Assembly: GCF_001570545.1 (NCBI RefSeq)
Contig: NZ_BBXD01000034.1
Location: 1-44,216 of the forward strand
Reading direction: 5' to 3'
Source: Herbidospora mongoliensis
Lineage (GTDB): Bacteria; Actinomycetota; Actinomycetes; Streptosporangiales; Streptosporangiaceae
Length of the DNA stretch: 44,216 bases
Shown here: piece by piece, positions 43,721 to 44,216 of the stretch
Position numbering within the stretch: the first letter of the stretch is position 1
How the letters are laid out: each line of letters begins with the position of its first letter
Position numbers and translations under genes: made by a program
Notes under the pieces: generated by a model
The model's input: the letters and a program-made list of their open reading frames with translations, nothing else
What the model was told of the DNA's origin: nothing
The model's database searches: none

Positions 43721-43763
43721 TACAGGAGGAGTTGGGCCCGCCGGCCGTCGCCTGCCGCCGTGG

Positions 43764-44189
43764 CTAGTGTGCGGCCGGGCGTTCACGGGCCTGGTTGATG
43801 CGCAGCGCCTCGGCGAGCTGGTCTTCCAGGATGACGATGCGGCAGGCGGCCTCCACCGCGATGCCCTGGTCCACCAATTCGCGGGCGCGCGAGGCCAGGC
43901 GCAACTGGTAACGGGAGTAGCGGCGATGGCCGCCGCTGGAGCGCAACGGCTCGATCAGCTTGGCGGCGCCCAGCGCCCGCAGGAACGTCGGGGTGACATC
44001 AAGCATTTCGGCGGCCGCACCCATGCTGTAGGCGGGGTAGTCCTCATCGTCGAACCGATCCTCGAACCGATCCTCGAACCGATCCTCGAACCGGTCGTCG
44101 GCCGCCAACCCGCTCCTGGGTCCGGCCGTGTGCGCGATCCTGCCGGGAGTCAGCGTGTCTCCACCGGCAGCCGAGCGAGTTTGAGCCAT
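43764..44189 (-). CDS. MerR-family regulator with acidic-basic RFED repeats
   Basis: 141 residues from ATG 44189 (AAAGGAAT upstream; a GTG at 44207 is possible). Residues 1-35 are polar. Residues 33-50 repeat RFED four times (DRFEDRFEDRFEDRFDDED). Residues 55-120 are a MerR HTH with wing (YSMGAAAEMLDVTPTFLRAL, GAAKLIEPLRSSGGHRRYSR) and a helix with VDQGIAVEAACRIVILEDQL. The effector domain is very short, so it is a minimal MerR like those near HspR/WhiB stress loci. It may control the adjacent DevR/DoxX island. Target unknown. Confidence 0.8.
   Translation of the reverse strand: MAQTRSAAGGDTLTPGRIAHTAGPRSGLAADDRFEDRFEDRFEDRFDDEDYPAYSMGAAAEMLDVTPTFLRALGAAKLIEPLRSSGGHRRYSRYQLRLASRARELVDQGIAVEAACRIVILEDQLAEALRINQARERPAAH
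44049..44096. repeat. Four 12-bp tandem repeats in the MerR-like gene
   Basis: CTCGAACCGATC repeated four times with end variants (GTCGAACCGATC first, CTCGAACCGGTC last). It encodes the RFED repeats and keeps the reading frame for any copy number. Confidence 0.9.
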
Positions 44190-44216
44190 ACATTCCTTTC
44201 CCTGCACGCACAGGGG

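Overview
The window is high-GC actinomycete DNA with GTG and TTG starts, purine-rich ribosome sites, many overlapping stops and starts, an F420-type luciferase-like oxidoreductase, DevR/DevS-like regulators and a SpoIIE phosphatase. The gene families suggest a Streptosporangiales-like soil actinomycete (inference; no rRNA or other taxonomic marker is present). The region reads as accessory chromosome: an IS3 element at the left edge, several decayed gene ends, dispersed repeats and little core metabolism.

Layout. 1-1.7 kb: IS3-family transposase (cut by the window edge), an integrase remnant and an empty stretch. 1.7-11.9 kb: one tightly coupled stress operon, dnaK-grpE-cbpA(dnaJ)-cbpM-clpB-trxA, then a cyclic-nucleotide-binding/thioredoxin-reductase-like fusion, a DUF1931 histone-fold protein and a formaldehyde-dehydrogenase-like alcohol dehydrogenase. 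11.9-21.6 kb: single redox genes (luciferase-like, 3-hydroxyisobutyrate-dehydrogenase-like, multicopper oxidase), a PAS/GAF/SpoIIE phosphatase, and a TetR-epimerase pair with three clear operator copies, interspersed with fragments of an alcohol dehydrogenase, a Dps-like protein and an alpha/beta hydrolase.

21.5-33.8 kb is the most striking part, a cell-surface locus. It has a DUF916-like membrane-anchored protein, a 3,024-residue secreted protein (lectin-like domain, IPT, two Fn3, two putative Ig modules, fifteen DUF11-like repeats and a C-terminal domain), and a small secreted protein that is essentially that C-terminal domain alone. Next to these are a DUF11 membrane protein and a divergent protein with an LPFTG sorting signal. 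The combination resembles the Firmicutes WxL / DUF916-DUF3324 surface system, but with Tyr where the Trp of WxL would be. I propose it as an actinobacterial WxL-like system. 33.8-37.8 kb holds repeats, a perfect 38-bp palindrome, another secreted protein and fragments of further secreted proteins.

37.8-44.2 kb is a DevR/DosR-like redox or hypoxia island: response regulator, GAF histidine kinase, two pyridoxamine-oxidase-fold proteins, a DoxX-family membrane protein, two small membrane proteins and a MerR-like regulator. The DoxX/response-regulator junction occurs twice, which shows a past block duplication. Functionally the window pairs cytoplasmic stress and redox protection with a large variable surface adhesin system.
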